Of a DNA stretch of 64,000 nt, positions 40,775 to 53,899 are shown piece by piece. A program made the translations under genes and the position numbers. The stretch is from Cristatella mucedo (taxonomy: Eukaryota > Bryozoa > Phylactolaemata > Cristatellidae). The stretch lies in contig WPIO01000008.1 in the NCBI GenBank assembly GCA_009760855.2, forward strand, positions 5,711,501 through 5,775,500. Direction: 5' to 3'. The notes beneath the pieces are model-generated. The model did not search any database and was not told the DNA's origin. It saw nothing but the letters and a program-made list of their open reading frames with translations. How positions within the stretch are numbered: the first letter of the stretch is position 1; each line of letters begins with the position of its first letter.

Positions 40775-41081
40775 TTGAAATGGCTGAATCGGTGTGACTC
40801 ACTCGCTTCTAGTCCAGGAGATCGCGGGATCAACTCTCGGCGACGCCTTAACACATTCTTTTGCTCCATCTTTCGGAAGCTTATGATACTATCGATCACC
40901 AAGTCCTTCTTGAGCGCCTGTTATCTCGTTTGGACATCACTGGCACTGCATCGCAATGGTTCAGGTCCTATCTCAGTGGGAGACCCCAGTATTGATGTGA
41001 ACGTACAAAGATCATCCGAGGTACTTCTGAAATTTGGGGTACCTCAGGGTTCCGTGCTTGGTCCAGTTACTTTCACGGTTT

Positions 41082-41131
<50 letters not shown>

Positions 41132-42530
41132 TCTCTCTTGCCGATGTGGTTGCCAGGCACAATCTAGGCTTTCACGTCTATGCGGATAACACTCAATTGT
41201 GTCATTGCTTTGATCCCTCCCTGACCCCAGCACGTCAAATTCTCTCAACTCCCTTGCTACATGTATTGGTGGCATCCGAACATGTGTGGCAGCACATTTT
41301 CTTTAATTGAATGATGATTAAAACCAACTTACTAGCTATGGGCAAACCAGGCGCGATTCAAAAATTGGAAAGGCTAACTCTCACAAACGGCTCTGCCAGC
41401 ATATCTCCTGTTGAATATGTAAGAAATCTAGGTGTCTTGTTCTAAAGTGACCTTTCATTAGGCGACCAAATCAGCCCCACCATCAAGTCTGCCTACTTTC
41501 AGCTACGTAACCTTACTAAGACTCGGGCTTGTTTAGACCGGGATGCCACATCTAAATTGGTCCATGCATTTGTGACATCCCGTCTTGACTTCTGCAACTC
41601 ACTGCTTGCTGGCCTACCGGCCTGTGCAATAAATAAATAAATAAATCCTAGCTGATTAAACAGCCTCTTTTTGTATAGCGACAGAAGAGCCTTTACGGCT
41701 ATCACCACCGCTTGCGGTGGCGATACAGAATCGCCCGCCGCAGGAATCGAACTCACGACCTCGGGACCGAGATCGTAAAAAGCAACCGCCTTACCTAGTG
41801 TGCCATCACGGCTCACATCAGGCACTTACAATTGGTGCAAAACTCTGCAGCAAGGCGTGTCTGTCGTGAGCGTCGCAGTTGCCACATCTTACCACTTCTC
41901 GCCGACCTGCACTGACTCCCAGGAAACGTAACGTAAACACGTAAACGTAACAGTCAACGTAAAGTAACGCATCGACTTCAAGGTTTTGTCGCTCACTTTT
42001 AGGTTCCTTCATTCTTTGGCTCCAGCCTAACAATCAGATTTACTCCACCACCAGGCTAAGCATCATACCACTCACTTTTCGGAATCTGTTTACCCATACC
42101 TCTTACAAATCTCAAATCCTTTGGAGACTGTGCCTTTAGTTCGTATTATCCCAAAGCCTGGAACTCACTTCCGACTTGCGTCGCGACATCTCCTGACTTG
42201 ACCACATTTAAAAAGAAACTAAAAGCGAATCTTTATACCACAGCATTTAGTGAGTCCCCGTGATTCGTCCGTTATGTGCTTATGTGTGTGAGCTAACACT
42301 GCGCATGCTGCCACTAACCACACTTGCATGCTGACTGCTAACACTGCGCATGCTGCCACTAACCACACTTGCATGCTGACCCTGTGCATTTCACCCCTAA
42401 TCAGGTTATTTTTGTTGTTGATTGAGCATGCTACTACTAACATTTGATCTTGCTTCCTTTGCAGCAAATGTAAGAGATTAAGTTCACTGAGGGTGCTTTA
42501 TCAAATGTATTACTCTTATTATTATTCTTT
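40775..42530 (+). mobile_element. CR1/L2-like LINE with RT, interrupted by a microsatellite and a SINE
   Basis: RT region: DHQVLLERLLSR, WFRSYLSG, FGVPQGSVLGP (40885-41070), then a (TC)n run where the element normally codes YTLPLADV. It continues with NLGFHVYADNTQL (YADD box with Asp to Asn) and LTISYGQTR-type thumb sequence to 41625. A SINE A sits in reverse at 41630-41817. The C-terminal domain and the ATTATT tail run to about 42530. Not coding-competent. Confidence 0.88.
41630..41817 (-). mobile_element. SINE family A inserted in a LINE
   Basis: The reverse complement starts GAGCCGTGATGGCACACTAG, has B box GTTCGATTCC and ends AATCAGCTAGGATTTATTTA. It separates two parts of the LINE C-terminal domain. 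Confidence 0.9.
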
Positions 42531-42599
42531 CTAGCACGACTAAACCCTGTCGGGGTGCTATGGGCTAGATAAATCTAACTGACTGTACTGTGACGCTAC

Positions 42600-44740
42600 T
42601 AATTTTCGTTAAAGTAATCTCCATTTCGTGCCTCGACGGATGAACGTGTCGATCGACGACTTTTCCGCAGAGGCTCAAGTCTGCTTACGATCTCATATTA
42701 TCCCTATCTCGCACATCTGTGCGTTCCCTATCTAGCGATCTGGCATCAATTCTGCGGAGATGTTGTGAAGCGGAAAGCAATCGGCTCGACTCTGCCGAAA
42801 GGCACGTGTGCCCCTGGCAACAGCAGCGATTCTGAGAAATAGCATGCCGTCAGCCGAGCGAGATAAGCTGAAGCAGAACGAGCTTAGGGGAGCAGCTCGT
42901 TCAGAGATTGCACTTCAGTGATTGCATTCAGTGTTGGCAATGGCTGCATCTACAGTCCTGCCACTCAAAAAGTCACTTTGAGCCAAGAGGCTCTTGGCGA
43001 ATAATAATCGTGAGAATCAAGGGCAGACAAAGGTCCTCTGTTCATTACTGGTTAACGACCTAATTGGGACCGTGGAGATTCGTTACATTCCAGGAGCAGT
43101 GGGGGGGTGGAGCTACGGTCTTCATCAGGCAAGTGAAACAACACCAATCTGGTCCGATTATGGTAGTGCCAAAGATTGTTAACGATTACTGAATTATAAT
43201 ATTTGGACTAGCATGTATCGTACTCTACTGTTTAGACTGTACGGAGGCGATCCTGAGCGATGATTAGTGCTCGGTGCATTATGGCTGGTGCTAGGCTGCA
43301 CATAGCCCCTCAATATACAGCTCCATGCTAAGGTTGTGGACTGGCTACTTCGGCGTGGACGTCCTTCACCTTTGGTGTCGGGCTCAGTCAACGTAGGCAC
43401 GCCTGGGTGCATCGTACGGTTTCCACGACTAATTGACCGTGCTTCGACGAGCTGACTGAACCACTATATCTGTCAGCCGCCTGCAAGGACTACCAATCGT
43501 TACGTTCGTAGTGCTTGTGACAAAGAACTTTGGTTCAGGAGCTGATACAGAGCATTCGCAGCAGTAAGAATGCACCTACGGGTACTGATGAACGATCCCT
43601 CACGACACCAGACTTGTCCTGAACAACGATGGTATCATAAATATGGCACACCCAAGCTCAACCGAATGGCACCAGACGCCACACTGCCCCTTGAACCGTG
43701 GCCCACCCACGTTAAAATCTCGTTGGTCTTACAGCTTCTGACGCTGTCAACAGGACACCAGAAATGACTATTCAAGTAGACTGCTATCCCGATGGAACGA
43801 TATAGCTGTAAAACTAGAGAGGTGCACTGTAGGCGTCGCATTAGCACAGTCAGTACCGGCGGCCTACAGAGACATCTCAGCTGCCGCCTGGCACTCTCAC
43901 CCACGGTGAGTTATGCACACAAACACGGCGAGTTACGCACACGCCAGCCCACTGACTCGCCTGAGCATAGAGCAAATGTAAGCGACAGCACATTTCGATG
44001 TGAAAGCGGCCACCCACCGATCCGGGCAGCAAGCGAAGCCGAATAGGGCGACGTGAGCTCGACACCTTGACTCTCGACACTGTCGCTTGCGATCGCTAGC
44101 TCCCGTTCTTCCTGTCAATGCCCAACTGGTTACCCGATTCATGCTCCCAGCTGCCGAATCAGCGCTACACTAGCACTCCAGCTGAATAATTCGCGAGTAG
44201 CTCCTCTCCCTCCTGACCAGGGCTGGGCCGAAGGGAGAATAACCATGTCGCCCAGGGTGGGAGGGGGCTCCCAGTCACTTCGGGATCAGCTGAACCAAAG
44301 CTGTGACGTACAAAGTGATAGCTAAGTGAAAGTGAGAAGGATAGCTGAGTCAAAAGGATAGTCGGTAGTATGAGCAGCATTGAGGCAGCAAGCCAAGACG
44401 GCTGGGAAAAGTACCAGTCAGCACCAAGAAAGGAAATTTTGCAACTGACATATAATTGTGGAAGGGAGTTCTACAGTCTAGGATCCATATAGCAAAAGCA
44501 TTTTTGCCGATGGCCTGTAACAGTGAACAGGACAGCTAACTCTGAACCACATCAACACCTATATTTAAAAAGTACATAAGTACCATAGGCACTGCTGGAA
44601 ATCAATTCGCGTCTGCCAGAGACTATCTGCAAACAGATCACCTTTAACGAGGCCGTATTGACATCTGTGATTGTAACGAATAACCACCGAGTCCAGCTGC
44701 TTGCATCATCACCAGCTTCGGCCTCATAGTTTAGTCATTG
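42600..44740. other. No gene recognised
   Basis: Unique-looking sequence between a LINE and the GT32 gene's stop. Frames up to 89 codons exist but show no conserved motifs or matched splice sites. Confidence 0.4.
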
Positions 44741-44746
44741 CAGTTA

Positions 44747-45973
44747 TCACGAACCGATCAGCCATCTCGCCAGGTTGGCAAACGAAGTGTTATACTGCCT
44801 GTAGTCCTTGGTATTGTAGTCAGTAGTATCTTTTACGACATATCGATGGTTGTAAAACGTGTGCAGCACATCGTACGAGCCTGAAAATGCTTCCACAGGC
44901 TCATTGTCAATAAACAGCCGTCTTATCATGGACATCTCGATGCCCTCGTCAACGACGTGGGCAATGCCCGGATGCTTGTCCAGGATCTCTGTCGTAGGCA
45001 GCTCGCCGGCATTGTAGTACCAGAGGTCGGGATTGTAACTGGTCTTATATAGGTTGTCGTACATGGTCAGATAGAGGCAGCCCGTCGCTGCCATAGCAAA
45101 CATGTTGCCAAGGTACTTCTCCTGCTTGGATTTTGCCACGACACAGCGATACCGCTTCCTCAGGTAGTCGACCGAGCGAAGCATTATGCAATCGTTATCC
45201 ATGTATATACCGCCGTACTCTCGAAGCACGTGAATGCGAGCCAAGTCCGACTTGTGCTGCACCCAGTTAGGTTTTGTGCCATATATGTCATCGGGGGGTT
45301 TCCTGTGAACCACGTGAAGCCTGAAAAGCAAATATTAGCAATATAATTATCGTCGAGCAGGCACTTGCACGTGTGGGTGTGTGCTGGTGAACGTGACGTG
45401 CATGCATGTGTGCTCTAGGTGTCCGGCTAGGTTATGCCGGTTGGCTGCATGACCACATCAACCCAACAGTCAAGAATACTTACTTTCAAATATATACCAT
45501 ATACCTATTGCAAACATGCAGGCTTGCTTTGATGAGGATATCATAGCCAAGCTGATCTATGCATTCGTGATATCCCGACTTGCATAATTATAATGATGTA
45601 TTCTTATATCACTCTCCGATAATTAAATCTCTTTCTAGGGAATGAACTTATGCTGAGAAAGAAGCAAGTCAGTACGATTTGTGATAACATGCACAGCTTC
45701 AGTAGCAGGCATAAGCACACAAACGACACTTTGCAGAGACCCAGCAGACGCTTTAAAGAGCAGGTATATTTTTAGCTTCTGCTTAAATGTCGTCAAGTCA
45801 ATTTACCTCGTGACATCTGTTGGGAGTGAGTTCCTGGCTTTGGGAACACACTAACTAAAGGGACTGTCTCCTAAGGTTAGGAGGCTGGTTCGAAGCACAA
45901 CTAAACGACTCCAGTCAGAAGCACCTAGAAAGAGATTAAGTTCTCTGATGGTGCTTTATCAAGTGTATTATTA

Positions 45974-46004
<31 letters not shown>

Positions 46005-47100
46005 AGAAGAGTGGGTGGTACGATGACCGGCCTGATTGAGAAGTAGTTCGGAAAGGCAAGCTGAAGCATGAGAGTGAAGAGACCTACAAGTGAGTGACAA
46101 AACCTTGAAGTCGATGCACTGATGGCTAGGCAGCCAGGTTAAGCCGGTGAAAAGTTGTGTAGTGTGGCAACTGGTAATGGCAAATGTGCACGACAGACAA
46201 GCCTAGCTGCCGAGTTTTGCACCAACCGTAAGTAAGCACCTTATTGGACGGGCCCTAAGACCTGCAAGTAGTGAGTTACAAAAATCGAGACAGGATATCA
46301 CAAACTCATGGACCAACTTGGATGTGATATCCCTGTCTAAGATGGCCCAAATTTTTGTGATGGTGCATGGCTGAAAGTAGGCAGACTTGACTGTGGAGCT
46401 GATGTCATCTAGAGAGAGGTCACTTTGGAAGAGGACACCCAGATTTCGTGCGAGAGAGCACGAGGGTAAAACAGACACGAAGAAAGGCGGATGTATCACA
46501 ATCAAGAGGGACAGAGATAGATAAAGGAGGGTAGGGGTCAGGAACAAAGACAATTCAGCAGCCCTTTGCAAACATTCACTCACCTAGGGTCCGTTTTCAC
46601 TCGGTCCCAGAACTTGCCTTCAGGTTGGTTGTTGCAGTGGATGAGAACCAGAGCGGGGTTAAGCCTCAAAGCCGACATGATGGCGAGCATCTCGACAAAC
46701 GTAACATGCGGCTGATCAAAGCGTATAAAATGAAATATGTTCGGGATTATGAAGGCATTCATGTCAAGATCAGGAGGCATGGGAACCACCTCTTTCAGAG
46801 CATCAGATCCGACACCAGTAGCTGTAGCAGCATCAGCTGCTTTTGTTGCATCTCCATGCGAAGAAACGTGATGGTCTAGAGAAGCAGGCGTTATCCCTTT
46901 GCTGTCCACGGCCTGAGCTGATAAGCAGTTGCAATCGTTCTCTGCAGACCTGGGGGGAAGCACACCACCGCCAGTGTTCCACCAACTAGCCCCTGAGTGA
47001 AATCCAAAGCTAAACCAGAGTGCGCTCAGTAAGAGAGCAGCCACTAGGCATGCTGCAAGTCGAAGCACTGGTCGAGCCGCCAGTTTGACGATCTGCTTGA
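44747..47100 (-). CDS. GT32-like DXD glycosyltransferase, copy 1 (5' end not found)
   Basis: Two exons seen: 47100-46584 and 45320-44747 (574 nt, stop). The acceptor before 47100 is TTTCTTTGCAG, so the initiator lies in an unidentified upstream exon. The protein has a type II signal anchor (LAACLVAALLLSALWFSFGF), a Ser/Ala-rich stem, then IPNIFHFIRFDQP, the usual GT32 start (IPKIIHxxW in relatives). Exon 2 has WVQHKSDLARIHVLREYGG followed by IYMDNDC, where Asp-Asn-Asp is the metal-binding DXD. It then has WYYNAGELPT, HVVDEG and HTFYNHRYVVKD. It likely transfers a sugar from a nucleotide sugar in the Golgi lumen; donor and acceptor are unknown. It is a paralogue of 59060-61805. Confidence 0.88.
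45590..46470 (-). mobile_element. CR1/L2-like LINE in the intron of GT32 copy 1
   Basis: Antisense fragments: hairpin/tail material at 45590-45660 and a second, sense-like tail at 45925-46005 with a long ATT run. C-terminal and thumb regions (GVLFQSDLSLDD in reverse) lie at 46010-46450. At least two insertion events. Confidence 0.75.
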
Positions 47101-47146
47101 CTGCAAAGAAAGACAAAACGATGTTGAGAGCAAGAGAGATAGCCAG

Positions 47147-47152
<6 letters not shown>

Positions 47153-47223
<71 letters not shown>

Positions 47224-47300
47224 CAGACAGACAGACAGACAGACACAGACAGACAGACAGACAGACAGTCAGACAGACAGACAGTCAAAGACATACAGAA

Positions 47301-47375
<75 letters not shown>
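47153..47375. repeat. Compound microsatellite (AG)n(ACAG)n(AG)n
   Basis: Three blocks with the AG-ACAG design seen at 33361-33512, about 50 bp upstream of the GT32 copy 1 exon. Its acceptor tract (sense CT-rich) lies next to it. Confidence 0.97.
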
Positions 47376-47376
<1 letters not shown>

Positions 47377-48929
47377 AAAAAAAAGCCACGATTCGCGAAT
47401 GCTTGCCTCTGCTGCTCCAGATTCGCAAAGTGTTTGTGGCAGCACGAGATGGAGCTTACACATTTGCCCCAAATGGATGAAAGCAGTAAATGGGTGAAAG
47501 TAAAGGTAAGCTGATTCTCCATCGTTGATATAAATACAAACACGGTTTAGTGATTTAGGAGCTTATGTGTTTTTCACAAGAGCACAATGCTGAAACTGAT
47601 GCCAGCCCTCGAAGTCGAGATACTAATTCTGGAAAACTGGAGCCCGAATCAAGGCTAGTGAGTCGTACAAGCAATACCAATGCATGCAGGTATGTCGACG
47701 GTAGCAGAGCCTGCCTTGGCACACTCCTGGCTTGGCCTATGTCCCATATAGCACTGTGGGAGGACCAGTGGCAGTTCAATCGCTGCTGTTGCAGTAGCAG
47801 AAGTAGAGTAAGAGAAGCCAGGCCCCTTACTCCCTCCCTCCCCTCCCCCGACTTTACCTCTACCCATAGTAAAAGACACTCAGTGCAGCTCAGATAAATA
47901 GCATGCTGCCCAATTCTCTGCTCTGTGCTCGGGATGAGTTCGGTACTCGATCTCCGGGGGGGGGGGGCTGCCAGATCTGAATCAAGCTCGGCTAAGTGGA
48001 ACAAGCCAGCAGGCTCGTCAGACTGACACTACCTGAAGAGGGCCATAATGCAGTTGATTGAGGTCTCTTTAGTGTACTACAGAGCTGGAGCTGGTGAACT
48101 TATTGTCGTGCTTGAACATCTGTTTAGCCGGGAATTACCGTGAGGTCAAGGTTTCTAGCGCATCCATTTGGCTGAAGACCTGCATCGATGCAGTAAGGTT
48201 CACTAGTAAATTGTTGTGTACTTGCCTGCAGTGCCCCACCAAACGGCTTGCTTTGCATTGAAATTGGCAGCACAGAGGCTGCTGCATGCAGCAAATGCTA
48301 GCTGGGATGCACTACTAGCTGGCAACAGCTAGTCCCATCTCGTAGGTGTAGCCAGCGTTAAGACTTCAGCAGATTGGGCCAGACCTTGACATTGCCGGAT
48401 GATGCCTATCATAGGAAGGTTGCCCGGCTTGTTGCTCCCCCACACCCATTCAGGCCGGTTCAGGAGGGACGCAGGGCCTTGCTGTTGCAACGAAGACCAG
48501 TAAGGAGGAGAAAGAAGGGCATGTCTTCTCTTTCCATATCTGGAAAACTCTAAAGAGTAAACATGTCCTCTAGCAACCCAGTAGTTGGCAGCCGGGTCTC
48601 GAGTGGATATTAATAGCACATCGACTGGGTACAATCTTATCAATTTTGGTGGTAATCTGTCACTCACTAACAAAGTTATCCTCGCTCAGGAGCATTGACC
48701 GTCACTAGACAGGAGCATTTTACTGCACCCTCCGGAAGACAGCACGAATTGTTGCAAGAAACTTGCGCTGTGCTTGTAGACGATGTGCTTCTAGGTCACG
48801 TGACTTCACAGAACCGGCATTGCGACAGTCAAATCGAGATGCTCATGCTGCCGGAACAATAGCTCGGCATTTTTATATTCTCCAGCCTTCATTCAGCCAG
48901 AGGCACTTACTCGAAAGAAAATAATATAT

Positions 48930-49076
48930 AATTAATTTGCAAAGCGCCCTAAGAGAATTTAATCTCTATTCAGGCACTTCACATATACCAGGGGTTGAGC
49001 CCACGACCTCGGCCATCAAATATACGTTCACCTTGACATTGGTCGGGTGAGCACCTTAACCACTAGGCCGAGCCAG
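48930..49076 (-). mobile_element. SINE family B
   Basis: The reverse complement has an A-box near TGGCTCGGCCTAGTGG, then the B-box region TGGGCTCAACCCC and GAATAGAGATTAAATTCTCT. Preceded by ATT-poor sequence. Confidence 0.8.
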
Positions 49077-49257
49077 CACAGAAGAAGCACCTTCCGAAAA
49101 TTCTCTCGATAGCTCAGGTGCTCTTTTCTCTGCACCGTGAGAAAAATTCCTGTACATGCTGCTCAGCCGGAGGAGGGAGGGAGGGCAGGGGAGCCAAAGA
49201 GCCTGCTAGGCTAAGCACACTCGCGATAGCAGCCATCTCTCAGCCTCCGAAGAGCCT

Positions 49258-49335
49258 CCCACCAGATACACGTGAAGCACCAGGATATAGATTAAGTTCT
49301 CTTAGGGTGCTATACAAATTAATTTTATTTATTTA
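49258..49335 (+). mobile_element. SINE family B, 3' fragment
   Basis: GTGAAGCACCAGGATATAGA then TTAAGTTCTCTTAGGGTGCT and ATTT-type tail. Confidence 0.65.
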
Positions 49336-49389
49336 TTTGAAGTGCATTAACAGTATGCCGAGGCACCCCCCCTGTCAGAAATAGGCCTA

Positions 49390-49630
49390 AGTCCGGTGTG
49401 CTTTGCATGCTCATCTGTGCATTATTCAGTGCACGCCACTCAGCAAATGCTTGCCCTAGTGTGATACCTATTTGCTTATGCATGCTGCTGTAAACATGAT
49501 TACATGCTTGTCATTAAACATTTTAATTCTCTTGCAGGGATTCATTAAAAGCTTGGATAGAGATTTACTTCTCTAAAGGTGCTCTATAAACGACCAATTA
49601 TTATTATTCTTATTAATATTATTATTATTA
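49390..49630 (+). mobile_element. LINE 3' tail
   Basis: Terminal LINE sequence ending in AAAGCTTGGATAGAGATT, AGGTGCTCTATAAACG and a long ATT run. Another copy faces it at 49705. Confidence 0.7.
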
Positions 49631-49704
49631 GAAGTAGTAGTAGTAGTACCAGCAGTAGGAAAATAATTAAGAGCAGCCATGAGAGAGTAATGAGTCATCA
49701 GCCA

Positions 49705-49975
49705 ATGAATAATAATAATACACTTGATAAAGCACCCTCAGAGAACTCAATCTCTTTCTAGGTGCTTTACATTTGCTGAAAAGGCAGCACAATCGAATGG
49801 TGAGCGGTATCATGCTTGATAAACAACATGAATAACATGGTTAGGGGTGACATGAACAGGGTCAGCATGCAAGTATGGTTAGCGGCAGCATGCAACAGTG
49901 TCAGCAGGCATAAGCACACAAAGGACAAATCACAGGGACCCACTAAATGCTGTCACAAATGGGCGCATTTTTAAT
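49705..49975 (-). mobile_element. LINE 3' end, opposite orientation
   Basis: AATAATAATA then CACTTGATAAAGCACCCTCA and TCTTTCTAGGTGCTTTACAT. It forms a tail-to-tail pair with 49390-49630. Confidence 0.8.
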
Positions 49976-50264
49976 TCTGGATAGCCTGTCTTGAGCAGTT
50001 TTGACAAAGATCCTTAAGCTGCCAACTATTTACAACTATTTTTAGACAGCAGCAGTGATTGAACGAGCGAGGCTTGCTGCATGGGGGCATGGCTGGTAAG
50101 CTTGGCTTGAGTCGGTCGGCCACTGCTGCCATTGGAGACCGACGGACGCAGGGGAAGGCATTAAGTCCAGTGCTACCTGCCCGAGAGCATGCATGCAAGG
50201 CCGAGGACGTCCCCAGCGATTAAATGCTGCCTACCAGGCAACCGGCAGCATGCAGCTCAGCCAA

Positions 50265-50600
50265 CCGAAAGCTACCTAGGCTCCGAGTTGCTATAGAAAA
50301 CTCTCATGCATAACACCCACATAGTTTTGTGGTCAGAGACTGAGATAAGCTACAGTACATAACTTAACTCATAATGGCAAGCGTCTGCTCAGGGTAATCC
50401 AACTTCCTAGAGCTAAGGTGCTTGCTCTTACCGACCCACAGTCGTGTGCTCGAGTCTTGCGGCTAGCAATTCTCTCTAATGTCCACTGCAAGTGGAGTGA
50501 TAGCAGCTTAGACTCTTTCGCCACTAAAACATACATATTAAAAAGCATAGTGTAAATATATACCCTGTAAAACAAGGCTGCTGAATCAACTGACCTTCAT
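50265..50600 (+). mobile_element. Family D fragment followed by a divergent SINE A
   Basis: 50265-50345 has the family D end (GAAAACTCTCATGCATAACA). 50400-50595 has the A-like body GCCGCTTAGACTCTTTCGCC-type sequence and GGCTGCTGAATCAACTGAC. Weak similarity only. Confidence 0.4.
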
Positions 50601-51890
50601 TTTTATTTTCCACTTAACAAGTGCCTAGTGTAAGGCAGTGCCGGTCAGCTGTACCTAAGCAGCGATCAAATTTAGATAGCACCCACACCCGAACCATGCT
50701 CAAGTGATGTATTTGGCCATGCACTGCTTTCGGTTTTACTCAGTGAATAGGGTCAGACCGTCAAGCTCGGCAGCAGCAGCAGCAGCAGAAGAGGCAGCAC
50801 ACCCCCTCGCAGAGGAGTGGTAGCCGTTTGAGCTGCTGGAGAGGGTTGAACTTTGCCACAGGTTTAAGGCAACAATAGGTTAAATACAATACAACATTGA
50901 CAACCGGACGTAAGAATTCTTGCCACTGAGCCAGTTGAGTTCATCTGTACGAAGCCACACAAGCAGTTGCTGTATATGTATTAATATCGTAAGAAACTGT
51001 ACACGTCTTGGTATAACGATACCAGTGCACAGCTCGGCCGATCAAATAAGAGGGACCATGGAGAAATGAAGAGCATATGGAATGGAAGCCGCCAAGTAGA
51101 CAAACATGGGGATTATTGCACACCGCCTACTTTTCACCATTGTGTTATTAACCAGTGTAAATAGTTAACAGCAGCTTGAGGATCTTTGCCAAAACTGCTC
51201 ACGTGCCAAGCTATCACTTTATTTCTCCTCCCCATTTGTATCATGGCACTTAAGCCTGGGCGGTTTTTGATAATTATATTTTCATTGAAACTGTTACATG
51301 GTGCCTTAAGAGACATAAATCTCTTTCTACTCGTCATGTGCTGGAAATATAACATGTTTCTGCTAACCTGTTCTTAGCAGGCCATGCTCAAAAATCAAAC
51401 TGAATCGCATTTCGCTATGGCTATAGTCTAGCTTCTACAGTTTGCATCAGGTAGCCATAGCATCAAATTGATCATCATATGTGAGCCCCCTATCTGCTTA
51501 GACAGACAGCATAGGCTAACCATGCACTCGGGCAGCTAGTGAACCAGCTCCCAGGTTTTGCTCGGCCGAGTGCAGAGGCCAACACGATGAGCAGCAACCA
51601 CTGATCGAGAGCAAATCGAGTTAGAAACAGTTGATTAGCAGCCTTGATTGCTGGCCTAGATTGCCAAGTCCACGACCAGATACACGGCTGGGTTGGGCAG
51701 AGCAGATGAGATTAGCTTGCAAAAGAGCTATTAGACCTATAATTGTGCACCCGGTCATAATTAGGTCATTTTTGAGAAGCTGACAACAATAACCTAGCCA
51801 AAACAGCAACCGAATGCCAGAATCTGGCAAAACATTCGCACCAATAAAACTCTCACTTTAGGTCATATGGGCATAACTTAAGGACACTAT
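50600..51890. other. No gene or repeat recognised
   Basis: Intergenic sequence between the two GT32 genes; only a CAG-rich spot near 50772. Confidence 0.4.
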
Positions 51891-51894
51891 GGCA

Positions 51895-51978
51895 CCGTTG
51901 CAGCAAATGTAAAGCACTTAGAAAGAGATTGAGTTCTCTGAGGGCGCTTTATCAAGTGTATTATTATTATTATTGTCC
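51895..51978 (+). mobile_element. LINE 3' tail fragment
   Basis: GTTGCAGCAAATGTAAAGCA then TTAGAAAGAGATTGAGTTCT and GAGGGCGCTTTATCAAG with an ATT run. A very short, otherwise intact 3' end, i.e. an extreme 5' truncation. Confidence 0.85.
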
Positions 51979-51979
51979 T

Positions 51980-53890
51980 ATTTGGGCAATTTCGAGTCAC
52001 TAAAAGTAGCAAATAACAGCATGTACCAAAAATCTAAAATAGTTTTTGATACTTGCTGTCTCAGCATATTGAATGACCTGACTAATCGCTGCTGTAGAAT
52101 GTCCTAAAGTCTCATAGATTATGCAACTAAAGGAGCTCTTCGATGAGGAAGAATATTGCCGTGCTATCTAATAGCTTGTCGAGTAATCCTGTAGTTGTGT
52201 GAGGGGATCCTTTCGGTCGTTTCTGCATTGATATGCACCTTATCAGCACCGGAGACGCAATGGCAGCATGTCAGCTAGATCATTACTAGAATGCCATTAT
52301 CTATAGCTTCTTGGCTATGGCCAGGCCAGTCGGAGCAGAGTTCCAAAACTCAGCAGAAAGTGAAGATTTTGCAATAGGCACTATGCGTGCTTTTAAAACT
52401 GTAACAGCCACACAGGTTAGGGCGCTGGGCAGCCGAGTAGCCAGTCTCGGGCACTCCAGCGAGGCCGGTGCTTCCAGGCTTCTTTGCCAGGTCTCCTTCG
52501 GTTTGAGTTTTCTATCTGTCTGACCACTACGGGGAAGGTAAGAAGCAGGACTGTGCTTACAAGAAGCGCGAGCTGCGCCTCAAGACAGCACAGCAATGAA
52601 CACAACCAACAAGGGCAAGCAATGCAGATAATGCTGCACGGCTGCCGCAGCCCCCCCCCCAATAGCCTTACACTGCCTTAAATGTGGCACATCTGCGAAA
52701 CCTTAAAAGATTTACCTCGTCGACAAAGAAAGCGAGAGAACGGAGTCAGCAGCTGTAGCAGTATCGGTACCGCTACAGGTATTATTAAAGCTGTTATATT
52801 TCTATTTGTATTTTGAAATTGAAATTGGGTAACAAGAGACTGAAATTTCCGTGAATGCCTCGTGCATGTCTAGAAATCGGGTGTGATAACACGATGGATG
52901 AATTGTATGCCGGCGACAAGTACGTACCTATCTCTCTTTCAACCGCCGACTAAGGGCTGCTGAAAAGAACTATCTAGGTTGAGAGTAAAAAGCCGGCAAG
53001 GTTCGGCAGTTCCTTATCTACGACCGACTGGCTGGCTGTTCAGGTCAGCCTCGAGACAATAGAGTAGAAGAAGAGTGGTCTTTTAGCTATCGAGCTGCTG
53101 TGCGCTACGATTCTTAAGCGGAGTAAGCAGACAGCAGGAAAGCTCTAGCGTGCTGTCTGAGACCTCTGAGGCTTGCAGAGCTGAGATCTCTGCTGGGAGC
53201 TGAGCAGGCGAGAGGCCTGGGGCCTGACCTTGCAAAGCAGTGATTTGAGGCTGGACAGGCCTACTACACAAGACAACAATAGCCGGCATCTGCAAAGCCA
53301 AGCCAGAAGCGCACGAAAAGATATATAATCTAAAGACAGAACGAGCGCTACATAAGCCAAAGCACTAAACATGCTGCAAGGCCTTACTCTCCTAATCCCT
53401 GATATGCGGATCCCTCAGCCCATCGAAGATGACAAATCAGCTGCACTACAGCAATCACTACAGCTTGATACCAGACCGATCAATTAATTACTCGACTGGC
53501 CAAAAAGCCAGCGAGTATAGCAGTGTGCTCATCCAAATGCTATCTGTATTGTCTGCCGCTCTGCATTGCTCCACTTAACGTGGCTGTCTCAGCATTCATG
53601 CTCCTACTGACAAACATTTCGATGTGCTGAAACAATAATGGTGGATCCCCATGTGCTGAGATTAATGGGCAAGGTTAATCATCAGCTCAGTGGCCAATCG
53701 TGGTATTTGCCGTAATAAACTTGGAAAATACCGCTGACCTGCAAGTGTGCTCGAGTTGACACGAAAGCGAATATTTCGCGACGGAATGGTAGGCAGCAAG
53801 CCACCAGCGCTGCGACCTTGCCGGGAGGGGAGGGTCAAGGAAACGGCACAGCGCTTTACAGTAGCTAGCTATAACGTCCAACTCAAGACT
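51980..53890. other. No gene or repeat recognised
   Basis: Frames are short and lack conserved features. It includes a C-run near 52652. Confidence 0.4.
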
Positions 53891-53899
53891 AGCTGCAGG

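Noticed and set aside
49621-49650. CRISPR-like or other short regular arrays among the ATT runs
   Set aside because: Simple LINE tail microsatellites in an animal genome.
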